This document shows positions 1 through 12,584 of a DNA stretch of 64,000 nt, in pieces (positions within the stretch are counted from its first letter, which is position 1; each line of letters opens with the position of its first letter). The stretch comes from Diplocarpon mali (Eukaryota; Ascomycota; Leotiomycetes; Helotiales; Drepanopezizaceae): the NCBI GenBank assembly GCA_024741835.1, contig JAENRP010000126.1, forward strand, positions 44,665 through 108,664. Direction: 5' to 3'. Position numbers and translations under genes: made by a program. Below the pieces are notes generated by a model. The model saw only the letters and a program-made list of their open reading frames with translations. It was not told the DNA's origin and ran no database searches.

Positions 1-1
1 G

Positions 2-274
2 CTACGCGAGGAGGGCATGGCGGAAAACGGCGGCACGCCCACGGGCAAGTTCTGGAGCGTCGTTGGGGGCTTGAGCGGAGCGGCTATGGGGTTTATCGTG
101 GCCAATTTCGGGGGCATGGTTGCTGGGGCTGTTGCGGGCAATCGGTTGGGCGCTGTGAGGGACGCGAAAGGGAAGAGCGTTTATGCGGTTTTTCAGGAGT
201 TGCCGCAGGAAGCCAAGGGAAAGCTTCTGAGACAGCTTGCGGCGAAGGTGTTTAGCCATGCGGTGGGCATTTAG
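2..274 (+). CDS. C-terminal end of a probable J-domain (DnaJ-type) protein, 5' end outside the window
   Basis: The frame is open from the first base and ends at a TAG at 272-274, so this is a 3' exon and the ATG at 17 is probably internal. About 90 residues are visible. The first half is rich in Gly and Ala with small-residue spacing (AAMGFIVANFGGMVAGAVAG), like a glycine zipper that packs in membranes. The tail, with DAKGKSVYAVFQELPQEAK, resembles from memory the C-terminus of fungal DnaJ-domain proteins. The J domain itself lies outside the window, so the family call is inference. It could be another glycine-zipper membrane protein. Confidence 0.55.
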   Translation, partial: LREEGMAENGGTPTGKFWSVVGGLSGAAMGFIVANFGGMVAGAVAGNRLGAVRDAKGKSVYAVFQELPQEAKGKLLRQLAAKVFSHAVGI

Positions 275-2883
275 AAGCTTTGGGAACTACGTCACGGAGC
301 TCTGAGCGGAAGGGCCGTGTTGAGGGTGGAATGGGGGAACAGAACATGGCCTGGGGGAACGATATACCAGATACGGATGGGCGTTGTCGGCTCGGAATTT
401 TCACAAGGCCTGCTTTTGCAGGTGCGGACGGATGGGCAAGCGATGGGCTATGTAGGTAGATAAACGCGCGAATGAAATATGCCGAGAGCCAGAAACTGGA
501 ACCGTGATACGTCACGCTCTTGTACTGCGTCGTGGTTCTGACCTGTGTCTACAGCTGCGGTGGAGTGGAATAAGCGAGATGTCAACAGCATACGTGTGCC
601 GGGCGAGAAAACGAACAGCTTCAAATCTTGAGTTGTGGTCACGATATCTGTCTGTCACTATCACGCATCGTTTCCTCCTCGTTGGGTGTCTACTTTGTAG
701 GCCTTGACATCAGATGCGCACGTTAAAAGAAGGGGAGGAGGGGGGGGGGAGCATATATCGACATCTCAGCATCTCAACCCAAGCAAGAGCCAATGATCCC
801 CAGCTCCTAGCTTGACGGACCACCACACATCAGTATCCCATTCCCACCTTCGCCCGCCCCCGAGCCGACTACTTTTGTTGCGCGTCGCACCCCGGTGGCG
901 CACGACGAGTGGCTGCCCAGCAGCCCAAGGTCCAGGCACGGAGGAGCTAGCAGTATATAGCTTCTGCCCTCGAGGCGTCCGTCACGCACGGAATCCGCCG
1001 CAACGCCAGCGGAGAGGCGAGCGCAGGCCCGGCCTCTGGCGGGACGTATGTAGCACCGCGCCCTGCACTCTCTCCCCCTGGGTATGCTGGAGGTTCTGCA
1101 CCGAGGTTTGGGCATCGCTAGGTTTGAGTCGATGGAGCGCGACGCGGAGTGCTCATGCTGTGATATGCCACGCCATACTGCCCCGACTCGGAACTCTCCT
1201 ACGTCTTATGCGAGCTGGCACCCTCCCAACATCCGAGTAAGCTCGGTCAAAAGCCATCGCGCGATGCCGGGCTAAACACCCCTTACTCATTCCCCAAGGC
1301 CTGAGATCCCGGAATCCTGGATGATGGCCACCCAGTGTCCCAACGCCCCGGATCTCGTCGTTCGTCTCTTGTTACTCCCGGTGAAATCTGCACTGGTACC
1401 AAAGCCATGGACGAGCGCCACATCACCTCATCGGGTCCTACGGCCAGCCGAGGCCAGGAGCTGATAACCAAGGCCGCCGCACCCTCGACCTTGGTGTCCA
1501 AGCTATTCTGCCGAGATGAGCGTCGCGCTCGCGGCCCAGGGCTAGTCGTCGAAGAGGCTCGCCTGAGCGTCGAGATGCTCTTACCACACTACACGCCGGA
1601 GAATACCTAGACCGCGGGGGCCCAGCCCGGTTCCGCGATTCAAAGCTCAGACGGCCATCGTCAGGAAGTGCAACGCGTCACAGCTCAGCCGCCTGTCGAG
1701 CATCACATCACGGCTTCTCGGCTCGACGTGGTGGGGACGGGTCGAGCGAGGTAAACAACCAACCGTCTAGGCGAGTGCCAGTAGCGAGGCCCCCTTATCC
1801 CGCCCACCAGCCACGTCACTCACCCAGCCCATGAGCTGTCGAACCTCGGGATAGAGATCTGAGACGCCGGTCGGTGAGGCTCCGATGGGCTTCTACGATC
1901 GTCTTCTTTTTTGATTTATTCTTAATTTATTCTTAATTTATTCTTAATTTATTCTTAATTTATTCTTAATTTATTCTTAATTTATTCTTAATTTATTCTT
2001 AATTTATTCTTAATTTATTCTTAATTTATTCTTTTTTATTTTTTTTCTATTTTTTATAATCTTTTTATAATTTTTCCGTTTTACTATTATTATTATTTTT
2101 GTTTTTTTAATTTAGACATCTTGGAAATCTACAATTCAAAACTTGGATTATCTCTCTTTGCACAAGAGACAATTCTCAGCCGCCCAAGCGCCAACAATTT
2201 TAATGTATCAAGACATGCGATCTAGTGACTAAACCGATGGGCGAGTCAGAGGCCTCGTGTGGTTTTCCGTCTGGCATCCCAGCACTCCCTGAGATTCAGT
2301 GAGCATAGCGACGGCGTTGATTTCGATCGCTTCATGGCCCTGCCACTGAATATGAGCTAATTGGTCAATCACAATTGCCTGTCGCTGGTCCTTGCACGTC
2401 ACTGTATATAACCTCCGTCTTCAATCTTCTCAGCATTCGTAACTGTCACGGGCAAAGTCAACCTCATTCGCAATGATAGTGCACGGGGACTACGATGATC
2501 AAGCATAGGATGGAAGTGGCAAGCTCTAGGAGGAAAGAATGAAGCAAGTCAGACTGCCACCTACCTGCCACGACGTTGAGACCTTTACCAAAAACACACG
2601 GAGAAATCCCACAAGCCTAACCAGTTCTCTCCGCATGCTCAGGTACATCCCAGTGTTAAAGCAAAAGGGACTGGCGCGAGGCGGGTGCTCGTACCAGCGG
2701 TAAGATAGTGTAAGTGACAGAACCAAAAACAAATCAAGAAAACTAGGGTTGAAAAGCAAGCGGCATGAGAGAAACTGCATTCATTGCCCACTATCCTTAT
2801 GCCCAATCTACCGCCTGGATCATATGAGCAGAGGAGAGTTGCAAACACGCCTGCTCTTCTTGGAGCCCACCTGGCCACTTCTC
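275..2883. other. Gene-free stretch between the DnaJ-type gene and the large minus-strand gene
   Basis: I see no supported gene. Short open frames at 812-1240 and 1335-1610 lie in GC-rich sequence, overlap equally long frames on the other strand and resemble no family I know. A TATATA-containing segment lies near 752 and another at about 2403. The main structure is the AT-rich 11-bp tandem array at 1914-2033, followed by poly-T-rich sequence to about 2110. The last part, from about 2500, probably holds the 3' UTR of the minus-strand gene that ends at 2884. Confidence 0.5.
1914..2033. repeat. 11-bp tandem array, about 11 copies of AATTTATTCTT
   Basis: Near-perfect head-to-tail copies of the 11-bp unit AATTTATTCTT run for about 120 bp. 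They are bounded by a T-rich segment on the right and GC-richer DNA on the left. Copies are essentially identical, which suggests recent expansion or slippage. No gene overlaps it. Confidence 0.9.
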
Positions 2884-5800
2884 TTAGCATCCAGCCCGCG
2901 GCTCAGGTTGAGTAAACCTCCCATCCTCTCCATCAATTTCACTACCTCTTTCTCTACCACAAGCTGGTCCCACAACTACACCCTGATCCCCAATGATGTA
3001 CTCCTTGCCAATGTCATGACCAGGCCGCTGTCGCTCCTCCTGGCCAGCTATCCTCTGCTCCCTCGTCTTTTCCCAGTCTCTGACTTTCTGTCGTCTCTGC
3101 TTGGCAGCTCGTCTGGCCACATCCGCAAGTGTGTTGGCTCCTAGTCCATCAAAGGCGCTTAGCGCGGATAGGAATTTACGCGCGCTAGAACCAGTGATAT
3201 CCTCGATCCATTGATCGAGATCCTCGTCACATGCTGCAGCTGTCGCTACATGCAGGCCTTTGAAAACTTGTCTGTCATTGACCACACCAGGTTTTGTTGA
3301 GTAGCTATCCACTGAGGATGCCGGCGCTAAAGGTAGATGAGGCGCTTCGACAACAGGAACTTTTGGCATCGGAGGCTTGATTTTCGCGCGTGAGATAGCT
3401 GGGTAGCGATGAACGTTTTTTGGAGCTGAAGCAGCAGCAGAGTCGAGAACTATTGGTTTCAATCCGAGTCCTGGTAGAGAAGGTCGCTTCATCGGGTCGG
3501 CCATAGGCTCAAGCCTGGTAAATTCTTCCAAAACTTGATCGACTTTGCTTTTTCTCCTTGTCCTTTTCATAGGGTTATAGCTTTTAGATAGGTCTGTTGG
3601 GGCCTGCTCAACAATTGGAGGACTTGAAGGCTCTTGCGGATAAGTCCAAGGCCCTACTGGAATGATCGGTCTGGCCGATCTTCTCGATTCCATATAGCCG
3701 ACTTCAACAGGTTGTACCTCCATTGGGGAGCTGACCTCCATCGAAGATATCGCAGCAGGTACCTGCCTCGACAGGAAACATTGCTGACATTGAATTGACG
3801 ATCTTGCTGCACGAGCATGCATCGGCGCGTTCATGGGCGGTGGTTCAACCTCTGGTTCTGGCCGAGCATCTGGCCCAGATCTGGGTGGATTCAATGGCCC
3901 AGAGCACTGACCACAGATTGGCGGCGCACACTGAGTACACGAAGGTAGAGGCGATAATCGCAGTGGATTGCGGAGTTGATTCCCCTTGTTAACTTCCGGG
4001 ACTTTCTCAACTTGGCTCCATTTTGAACTACCCTCATTAGCTCTCTTGTTAGGGCTCCTGGACACTGGATGAGCTTGGTAAGGTCCGACTAGACAGGTAG
4101 GTGCAGCCGCGAAAGGAAGTGTACGTGTACGTTCTCCGGGCTTCGCATCAGACTGGAATGAAGGTCTATTCTTTTGGGCCATTTGAGGCTCCGTCGTCTC
4201 CTGAAATTCTAGCTCAAACTCCATCTCAGTCTGCATGTCGTGTTCGGCAGCTTTCCACGCTACCTTCGGTGGCTCGGATGAGCTCTGTGGCATTAATGAA
4301 AGTAGCGGCTCGTCGGAAAGATGAAGAAATTGCCCTTTACAATTCTTTGCACTAAGCGGAAAGGTTTCGGTGCGATTAAAAGAAAGTGGTACCCTGTCCT
4401 GTCCGGGCTGGTCTCCTTGCTGGTTCACACTGACTGTCGCCTGGCGAGAACCTACCGGAGTGAATGTCGTCTGGGTGGCTATATCTGCATAAACTGGAGA
4501 CAACTGCTCTACCTTGGCAGAAGTATTTTGGTGGGCTAGCTCAGTGACAGCTCGACTCATGTAGTTGTTGGCAGCAGAAGGTTGAGAGCTGAATCTCATA
4601 TCTTTCCATTCCTTCTCTGTAGGTGGTCGAGGGGCACTAGGTTTGACTTCGAATTGTCAGCCAAATCATCGGTTTTGAAAGAGCACTTACGCTTCTCTGC
4701 TGCCTGGCTCTTCTTTCTCTCCGACAGCTTTGCGATGTCGAAAGTCTGGACCCATCCTGTGAGGGGTGTTGATGGCTTACGTTGCTCTTCTACATTGGCA
4801 ACACCTGACTTCTTCGTGAGAGACCTTTCAGGTGGAGTATCTGGTCTGCGCAGCCATGGAAGAGACTTCTTCGTCGCTGGCCGAGGTGGAGATGGCGGCC
4901 GTCTTACCGGTGCCCGTCTCGGTGGAGAAGCGTAGAGCTCATGCGGAGGAGTGAACCCAATGATTGTGTGATCGGATGAAGCTTCTGATGGCGTTTCTGC
5001 TTCAACTTTTTGTCGGCCGTAAGTTTTTTCGTGAGGAGGAGTCCAGCCGAGGATCGTAGTGCCCGTAGACTGAGATGCGTAGGATGGATGTTTATTCTTC
5101 TGAGCTGCGTTCATATTCGGTTGACTCTCTTGAGTATCGTAATTCCTCTTCGCAGGCGATGGTGTCCTTTTTACAAACCTCTCATCCTTAGGAGGGGTGG
5201 GCGGAGGCGTCAAGCCCTTTTGCAACTTTGCCATTCCTTTCTGTTCTGCCGATGTAATGGCAAGTCCGGCGGATTGAAACTCAGACTGGTAAGGCTGGAG
5301 CTCTTGGATCGTATATGCCGAGACAGTTGTCGTAGAAGGAGACCTGATAAGCGATTGCTGGGGAAGTGACTTGGATGCCTGTAAGTATAGCTCGATGCCT
5401 TTCGTGAAACGAGAGAGTGCTCTTTTCTGGCTTGGACTGCGAGAGGCCGTATCTGAGATGAGACTTTGGATAACTGACTTCCCCGAAATCGCAGAGACAC
5501 TACTACGAGCTCCAGAATGATTACGGTAATCCTTAAAAGCTTCCCAGAACTCTGGAGAGCCAATGTCTGTGTCCTTTCTCCTCGGCGATACTTGAGAAGT
5601 AACTTTTCGAAAATTGATCGGTTTAAGTCCAGGCCGGGTAGAAGATTTGCGCAGTTCTGTTACAGTAGGGCTCTTGAGGCCAACCCTCGTATCGTATGTT
5701 CGCTTTCGCTCGACTGTTGGAGTAGTTATTTTTGATATGCGGTTGCTTGCTTCCCGCAGCTGTACCGCCTGTTGTGAAAAGTATGGTCTATCCGGATTGG

Positions 5801-6356
5801 ATGAAGACTCCTTCTGTGACGAACTACCGGCACTCCAATATACAGGTAATTTGGCGAAGTTTCTTGGCGAATATTCATTAGATTTCTTGGACGGATTGAT
5901 CTTTCTGACAGCAGAACTCGCCGCGCCGTCCGCTGAAGGTATTGCGGAGTCTTCTTGGGATACTGATCGTAACAAGGCCTTGGAACCTGAACATCGATGT
6001 GGTGTCAGATACCGTGGTGCAGTACTCTCGGTGGTAACTCTGCTAGCAAGTTCTGCCCCTAGTGCATCCCAGCCAAATACTTGTATATGATGCCTCGCCC
6101 GCACAGAGGCACGTCTGCGAGCCCGCGCAGTTGAAGAGGCAGCCCTCGAAGCTGGTGCTCGCCGACGACGGAACTGTATTCTTAAGGGTTTCTTCGAATT
6201 ATCCTTCTGGTATGGAATCCTGAAAACTGTTCTTGAGCTTCGCCCAGAAGTGGAAAGACTTCGACTCTGGATGGAGTTGCGACGGGTTGACACGACTCGT
6301 ATTCGTGGCAGACGATAATGAGGATAGCCTTTCCAGTGGATGTTGAGGTTGGGCAT
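2884..6356 (-). CDS. Large, mostly disordered conserved fungal protein of unknown function (about 1132 aa, two exons)
   Basis: Two long minus-strand frames join across a 74-nt intron at 4617-4690, with donor GTAAGT and acceptor CTACAG. The exons are 6356-4691 and 4616-2884, and the join is in frame. The protein is rich in Ser, Pro, Arg and Lys. It has a basic Arg-rich N-terminal 100 residues, a Pro run TPPPTPPK, and two copies of a TTILGWTPPHE / HTIIGFTPPHE motif in the C-terminal half of exon 1. Near the C-terminus a compact segment (DQWIEDITGSSARKFLSALS followed by NTLADVARRAAKQRRQK) looks helical and conserved; an Arg/Lys-rich helix follows. I do not recognise the family. The basic regions suggest a nuclear or nucleic-acid-associated role, which is inference only. 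An additional upstream exon cannot be excluded. Confidence 0.75.
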
Positions 6357-8861
6357 CGTAAAGATTACGAAGAGAACCGGTAAGGATGCATCTTAGGTAA
6401 AGAAATGAGAAGAGTCGACTTGAGAAACCCGAGGTTGAGTAAGCCTTCTCACGACATAGTTGTTCTTTCCTTTGGACATAGCTCCTGCCACTTCAAAATG
6501 TACCGTCCGGTCATCTTTCTAGTTCATCTGATGTCCTTGATTCCCGGCGACGAATACATCTCAAGCTGCCTCTGTCCTTTACGCATTAGATACTCTATGG
6601 TACTGAAATCCTTCTTATCCAGGTGAATTGCTTTCTCAAATTCGGTCCTGGCAATATTAGCTGAGATCTCACTGCGAACTGAGACGAAAGAAAGCCAAAG
6701 CTTTTACTTACCTCGCATACTTCTCAAAGTGTATCCTCGCCTTCTCAACCGTCAAAGATATGGTCTATCTTTCATTGAGGTCCACTCACCTCGCCCTTCG
6801 TCCTACTAACACGCAGACATTTCCTATACAACGAGAACACGTCTCTTTGTAATCCTGAATACCTCATCGCAAGCCTGGTAGCTTTCTTTCTTACTGCTGG
6901 TGAGTGTATTATCTGAGTGAGTATCGGTGGACCTTGAATGACGGTTTCATTCCGAAAATCTTGCAGGGATCAAGCTTTCTTGTCAGACATCAATGACGGC
7001 GATTCGACCGCCCGCCAAACTCTGTATATTACATAAGGTCTGAACCCCTAAAAAACTACATAAACTTATCATTTGATGGTTCTTCCACCATTATAGAGTT
7101 TGGTATAGCTTCAGTTGTAGTGATTATCTCCGTACGTCAACCACGCAGCTCATTAAACTTATTAGTTCTTCACTAAGCAATTAAATTTCGCAATTAAAAT
7201 CCCTTTTCTTGTAGAATCTTACGCAAAAAGTAACACGAAATAATGGGCAGTTACTTTCCCTCCCAGTACCATGGATAGCCGGCCTTCACGCAAGATCCAG
7301 CCTTGTACTCAGCTGGAATTCTATAGCAATGCGCGAAAAGCCATCTCGCTGACCAAACACTAGCCATAACATGGCCATGACACTCACACACACGATACCC
7401 TCTTATTCTTTCTCTACACACCTACGCACAGACTGATTGTTCGTGGCCTGAGATGCTTTATATCAGAGCTTTTAGTTTGTTTATATTAGAAACTATAGGC
7501 TTGGCAGGGATTATCAAGTCAGATCGAAAGCCTCGGGGTCACCCAGAGAGCTGTTTATATCAACGAATGCATCACGTGAAGAATACTCAGGCCACAATAA
7601 ATCAACCGTGTATAACTGTGCACCAAATGTCAAAGCCACCATACCTTCCAAATGCAAGCACGTCTTTTCAGGAAAAACAACTTTCGCTAGTTCAGTCAGC
7701 AACCAAATCCTTACCATGCACAATTGATGACTGCAGAGAACTACATGATATCAAGCAATATCTTATTACTAATAATCTCAACTCTGACAGGATCTGATGA
7801 AAATTACTAGTTGAGACTATTTCCCGCGTAAGCAATAATGCCAAGCGAAACAACATCGTCCTGCGTATCAATGTTAGAGGCCTCTTACGATCAGTGATTC
7901 TGTTCAGATTCTGAACGATCAATGAGCGAGCATCAGGGATCATTTCTGCCTTCTGTACAGACGTTGATGAGTTTCCGTTGAAGATCATGCTGTTCAAATT
8001 CTTACCTCTCTCAGAATACGAATAAATCCCAATTCTAAATGAACGGGTACCGATGACAGCGAGATTGGAGTACACCCATATAAAGTGGCCCTAGCGATTG
8101 GAATCGGTAGTCCATCGATCTTTTGGCTTCTTTTCGCCCCCATTTTCTAGTAAATGCCCGAACATCCTTCCAGCACTTTAGCTTCATGTCTGCGGGAATG
8201 TCATCCCTGCAGAAACTTCACAAGAGAGTCGCTGGCGTCAGGCCCTGCTGGTCTACGGCTTAGGCATTCGACTTACCGGTGCTCCTGCCCTTGCCATTAA
8301 GCTTGCCTTTCTCGACTTCGTTTGGCTAGGGAGCCATCTTTGCTGACGACCAAAACTGAGCACCGAGACCAGGGCCGAAGGTCCAAGTGACAGGGTAGCC
8401 GAGGGACTGAGAATAAAGTATTGCGCTCTTGACAGACTGGGATCGAAGCTTGGGTTGACAATCTTGTACCAGCTTAATTCCGATAAAAAGAGCCTTCAAT
8501 GGATGTGATGAGAATGAAACTGATACAGAACAGGCTTTCGAGAGTATCTACGAGGAATCCACAAAGTCTGTTAAGACCGAGGAGTGACTCGGGTGGACAT
8601 CAGAGCCGGAAAGACATTCAAATGAAGAAGAGGCGAACTTCAAGGTGCAAGCCTGGAAATCACGGCTAGTAGATTACAGCTTGCAGCCAAGGGAAAGAAA
8701 AGTATACATATAAGTATAAACAAAAAGAAAGGGCCAACAAAAAGCTTTGCCCAGCAGGTTTCCGGAATTAAGGGCAAGGGTTCTCTCATAACTGATATTC
8801 TTCTATCCTTCATCCAGCAAATTCGCTACCCAGCAACGTATAATCTCGCAACGAAAACACC
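6357..8861. other. Gene-free stretch, 2.5 kb
   Basis: Contains the shared upstream region of the 6356 gene and the probable 3' UTR of the PWI gene. Open frames at 6405-6626, 7453-7797 and 7692-8075 have no recognisable features. On the minus strand, from 8337 to about 8100, there is a gene-like remnant: an ATG, a GTAAGT donor at 8276 and a TGCAG acceptor at 8207. A TAG at codon 4 and a frame mismatch after the intron prevent a valid model. I call no gene here. Confidence 0.45.
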
Positions 8862-10817
8862 TCAACTCGCGTTAGCCTCAGCATTACCAGAATTGTTACT
8901 TAAAGTCCTCGTCTTCTTGATCTTCTCTCTTAGCAATTTTTCCCGCAACTCGCTTGCCTCTCTTCTAGAATCTTTCATCTGGGCGCCCTCAGATATGTCA
9001 GCCTGGCTGAAAAGCAAGTAGAATGACATGCTACTGATGAAAGAAAAGAGCACCGAGGAGGTTACGAAGTACTACCAACCTCGTTGGCGACCGGGCTGGC
9101 AGCATTCGTGATCATTTCTCGTCGTGGCGACCTCCTGTCGAGCTCTTCGTCAGAATCAGCCTTTCTGTTTCTTGCGGAAGCGGAGGAAATATTTCGTCGC
9201 CTCTTTGCTGGCTTATAGCGCTCTACAGATCGACGGCGCTTGCGGTCCCTCCCACCACGACTGAAACTTCTTGATCGGCTACGGCGCCGGCGGGGGGGTG
9301 TTATGCTTCGGCTGTTGCTCCGAGTTAGCCGACGTTCGTCACGGTCACGACTTTTCCAAGCCCTAGGCTTGTCTTTATCACTATCCCAGGCAGACATGGT
9401 TCTAGCTCTATCTCGACTGCGGGATCTGGTAATCCAACGACTCCGAGTTCGTGATCTTGAGCGTGGTCTTGAGAGCGATCTTGAGCGTGATCTTGAGCGT
9501 GATCTTGAGCGTGATCTAGATGGTGACCTGGTTGGTGACCTGGATGGTGATCTGGACGGCGAACTGGTATTGCGTCGGAGCTTTCTGGATTTCGGGGGTG
9601 GGGAGGGAGTGAAAGATGGAGATCTTCTACGTCTGGAGGCCCGAGGGGATCGCGACCGGGAGGAATCGGATGTTGTTGACGATCTTCTGCGATTTCCGCG
9701 GTCCCTGCTTGCGCCCCAACCTCTTACTCCACCTCGTACCCCATCCCCTCGGTAACTATTTCGTCTGTCTGATAACCTAGACCTTCTTCGAGGAGATGAT
9801 CGGGAGCGTGATCTGGAACGGGAGCGGGAAAGGGACCGGATACGACGGCGTGGAGGTGTGCGGGACTTGGATCTTGCTGGGGATGGTGAGCGGGACAACG
9901 AGGGAGATGGTCTCCTGCGGTCATTCCTCCTCCCTCCGCGGCCGCCTGGGACGTAAGAATCAATTCTAGGAGGTTCTCGGTAAGACCCTCGCTCCCGAGA
10001 ATCCCTTCGACGAGGAGATCTTGAACGGCGTGGGCCTCCTCGATCAAATCCTCGCCCGCCGCCACCTCCTCTGCGATCGAAATCCCTATCCCCTCGACCT
10101 ACCCCTCGATCGAAATCTCTTTCGCCGCGCCCTCCTCGCCATGTGTCTCCTAGTCTACCACGGCGTCCTCTATCAGCCCGATCACCTCCTCGGTCCCCTC
10201 GTTCGCCTCGCTCGCGGTTGCGGATAGTATTTGTGTCTCGTTCCCGCCTTTGCTCTTCTTCCCGGCGCGTACGTGCCTCTTCTGCTGACTTTTCGGCCTC
10301 TATCTGCACGTTGTTAGTGAGGGTAGCCCCCTTGTTAGAAAGAAAAGCGCACTTTCTCCTGTATGAGCTCCAGCTTCTTTGCCTCGAGCAGCTCCTTCGG
10401 TACTCCTTGGGGATTTGCTTGTGCGCTCAAACATAACTTCCATAGATCTTTGCAAAATGTAGCCGTATCTTTGTCCAAGAACCCAGTCAGCTGAATTTGC
10501 ATCTTCTTAATATCCGGCTGTGATACCAATTAGCTTGACAAATATCGGTCGGGTTTGCGGACGTACGAATCGAACACCCTCGATAAGATTGAAGCAAAGC
10601 TCGATCACAACATCGTCTTCGTTCCCAAGAATCTCTGATATCCTGCCTGCGATCCATCTGTGCCAATCGGTTAGTGTTGTCCAAAGGAGTAGAGGTAAAT
10701 AACAATCGCGTACTTCTTCATGACTTCAGCATTAACCTTTTGCATGTCGACCTTCTGATTGAATTCGGGAGGAAACTTGGTCGCCTTCAGTAGTTTCGCA
10801 TCAACACTACTCGCCAT
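8862..10817 (-). CDS. PWI-domain, RS-rich splicing factor (SRRM1/SRm160-like)
   Basis: Five exons: 10817-10714, 10657-10567, 10517-10353, 10303-9080 and 9002-8862, giving about 574 aa. Residues about 27-100 form a PWI domain: VNAEVMKKWIAGR, the LGNEDDVVIELCFNLIEG segment and PDIKKMQIQLTGFLDKD. PWI domains bind nucleic acids and occur in SRRM1-type splicing coactivators. A Glu/Arg helix follows (IEAEKSAEEARTRREEE), then RGD/RGG-like repeats and long RS dipeptide arrays typical of spliceosome-associated nuclear proteins. The first three introns have clear signals and keep the PWI fold intact. The last one (9003-9079) is less certain: its donor is GTTGGT, chosen because it joins a Lys/Arg/Glu helix (ELREKLLREKIKKTR) in frame. 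If it is wrong, the protein ends at 9062. Confidence 0.85.
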
Positions 10818-11165
10818 TTTAATTGAGACTAGGCACTTGTGTGCAGATATTATTTGAGGAAGATATAACAGAGGTTGAAGTTTTTACAATATTAAGCTCC
10901 TGTATTAATTCACGTCACGAGGCTGATTCCGCCTAGCGACATCGCTAGCGTACTTTCCCAACGCCACAATTTTGCGAGGCTGAAAGAACAAGGCGCTCAT
11001 TCGATATGCTACATAGGTACATTTGGATCACAACTCCGCGACTTTTCTCTGTACTTTCTCCTGGCCGACATCAGCGGTCTGGTGAACTTTTCATGCCATG
11101 CATATTTCTCAATGATACCGATCGAAGATCAACTCTTTCTTTTTGCTCTGATCAGCCTGATACCT
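10818..11165. other. Upstream region of the PWI gene, no gene seen
   Basis: About 350 bp separate the start of the PWI splicing factor from the retrotransposon insertion. It presumably holds the promoter and 5' UTR of the PWI gene. I see no open frame or repeat worth naming. Confidence 0.5.
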
Positions 11166-11170
11166 ACACC
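11166..11170. repeat. Target-site duplication, left copy (ACACC)
   Basis: The five bases flanking the element on the left are ACACC; on the right (16250-16254) they are ATACC. They differ by a single C-to-T, the change made by RIP. Five bp is the usual duplication size for Ty1/copia integrases. This supports a genuine insertion rather than an assembly artefact. Confidence 0.75.
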
Positions 11171-11294
11171 TGACAGAATCGAAAGGTATAGATTCTAGTT
11201 CTAGAGAGCTGAAGTAGTATATATACAAGGTAGGCTTACCAAGCCTTAGCCTCCGCTCCGTGCGGTAATCTCCGTACCTTGTATATTTCTAATA
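11171..11294 (-). repeat. 3' LTR of the copia element (124 bp)
   Basis: Nearly identical to 16126-16249. The few differences include the terminal dinucleotides and are mainly transitions of the RIP type. On the plus strand it begins TGACAG and ends in TTTCTAATA, where the other copy has TTTCTAACA. It contains a perfect 12-bp inverted repeat, ATATACAAGGTA at 11221-11232 and TACCTTGTATAT at 11275-11286. The short LTR length and near identity suggest a fairly recent insertion followed by RIP. Confidence 0.92.
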
Positions 11295-12584
11295 TGCCCC
11301 CTACTACAAAGCTCTATAGAACTCAGAGTAAAGAGCCCCTACATTTTTTTTTTTTTTTTATATAATCTAGGCCTTATTAACTCCTACAATATACTCTCTA
11401 GTATATGGCGCCTATGTCTCCCTTATATGGAGTTCAGCCGCCCCGCAGTATACAAACGTGCGTTATAGTATAAGAGTACCTCTGACTTAGCTATACTATA
11501 GCTTCTTATCCTTTATATAATCGTATTATAGATTTCCTCCCTATATATGGCCTTCCTATAGGTTTCCTTTATATATATATTCCTTTTATAGGTTTCCTCC
11601 CTTTATATAGCCTTCTTTTGTCGATTTTCGCTCCGGTAGGCCTATATAACCCTTGTATTTCTCGAAAGCGGGTCCTGGCAGAGCTTTTGTAAGGGAATCT
11701 GCCATATTATCGTTTCCGGGTATATGAGCTACTATTATCTTGCCTTTAGCTACCATATCATCTCTTATATAAAAGTGTCAAACGTCGATATGCTTCGATT
11801 TAGCTGAAAATTTTCATTCTTTAGTAAGAGATCTCGCTCCTTCGTTATCGAGCCATAAGCAAGGTAATCGATCGAGTTGTATATTAAGGTCGGCGAATAG
11901 CTTTAGCATCTAAGCTACCTCTCTTAAGCCGTCAGAAGCCGCCATTATCTCAGCTTATTCACTACTTAGAGAAGTAGATTTTTGCCTATTCACAGCCCAG
12001 CTAACAACTCCTCTATTATATTTAATAAGCCAGCCTTAGAATGACTTCCTATTATTCTCTATAGCCTAAGTGGCATCTGTATAAGCGTCGAATTGATTTG
12101 GTTCGCCTTTTCCATATGTAATTCCATCTTCGGCAGTCTTTTATAGGTATCGTAGGAGGGGTTTCGTAGCTTAGAGGTGATCTTATAAAAGGGTTGCCAT
12201 ATGTTATACCAATTAGCTGACAATATAGGAGATATCTAGCCTTATAAGGTTCAAGGGGTATATAACGCTTCCTATAATCTACTAGTAAAGTGAGATATCT
12301 TTAGGTTATAGTAGCTCGTTAGTATAAGCTTTATCTGTACTTAATTTCCTTAATACTATACTAGCTAAGGCTAGTAGGTTATTCCCTTTGCAATTAGCCA
12401 TTTCAAATCTATTAAGAATCTTCTTAATATAGTCTGTTTAGTGAATTTATAGCGTTTTAGCCTTGCGATCTCGTTCAACTTATATTCTAATAAAGGTGCT
12501 AATTAGCCCTAGGTCTTTTCCTTTTTAAGTATTGAGAATCTTCTTTTTAAAGTAATCGCAATCTTATTGTTTTCCGATAATTAG

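Noticed and set aside
812..1240. 142-codon open frame on the plus strand
   Set aside because: Cys/Arg/Pro-rich composition typical of GC-rich non-coding DNA, with an equally long antisense frame and no motif.
8100..8337. Minus-strand gene-like remnant with an ATG, a GTAAGT donor and a TGCAG acceptor
   Set aside because: Codon 4 is TAG and the join across the intron puts a TGA a few codons later; no family resemblance.
9240..9755. 171-codon plus-strand frame full of RDLERDLE repeats
   Set aside because: It is the antisense shadow of the RS-repeat region of the PWI splicing factor.
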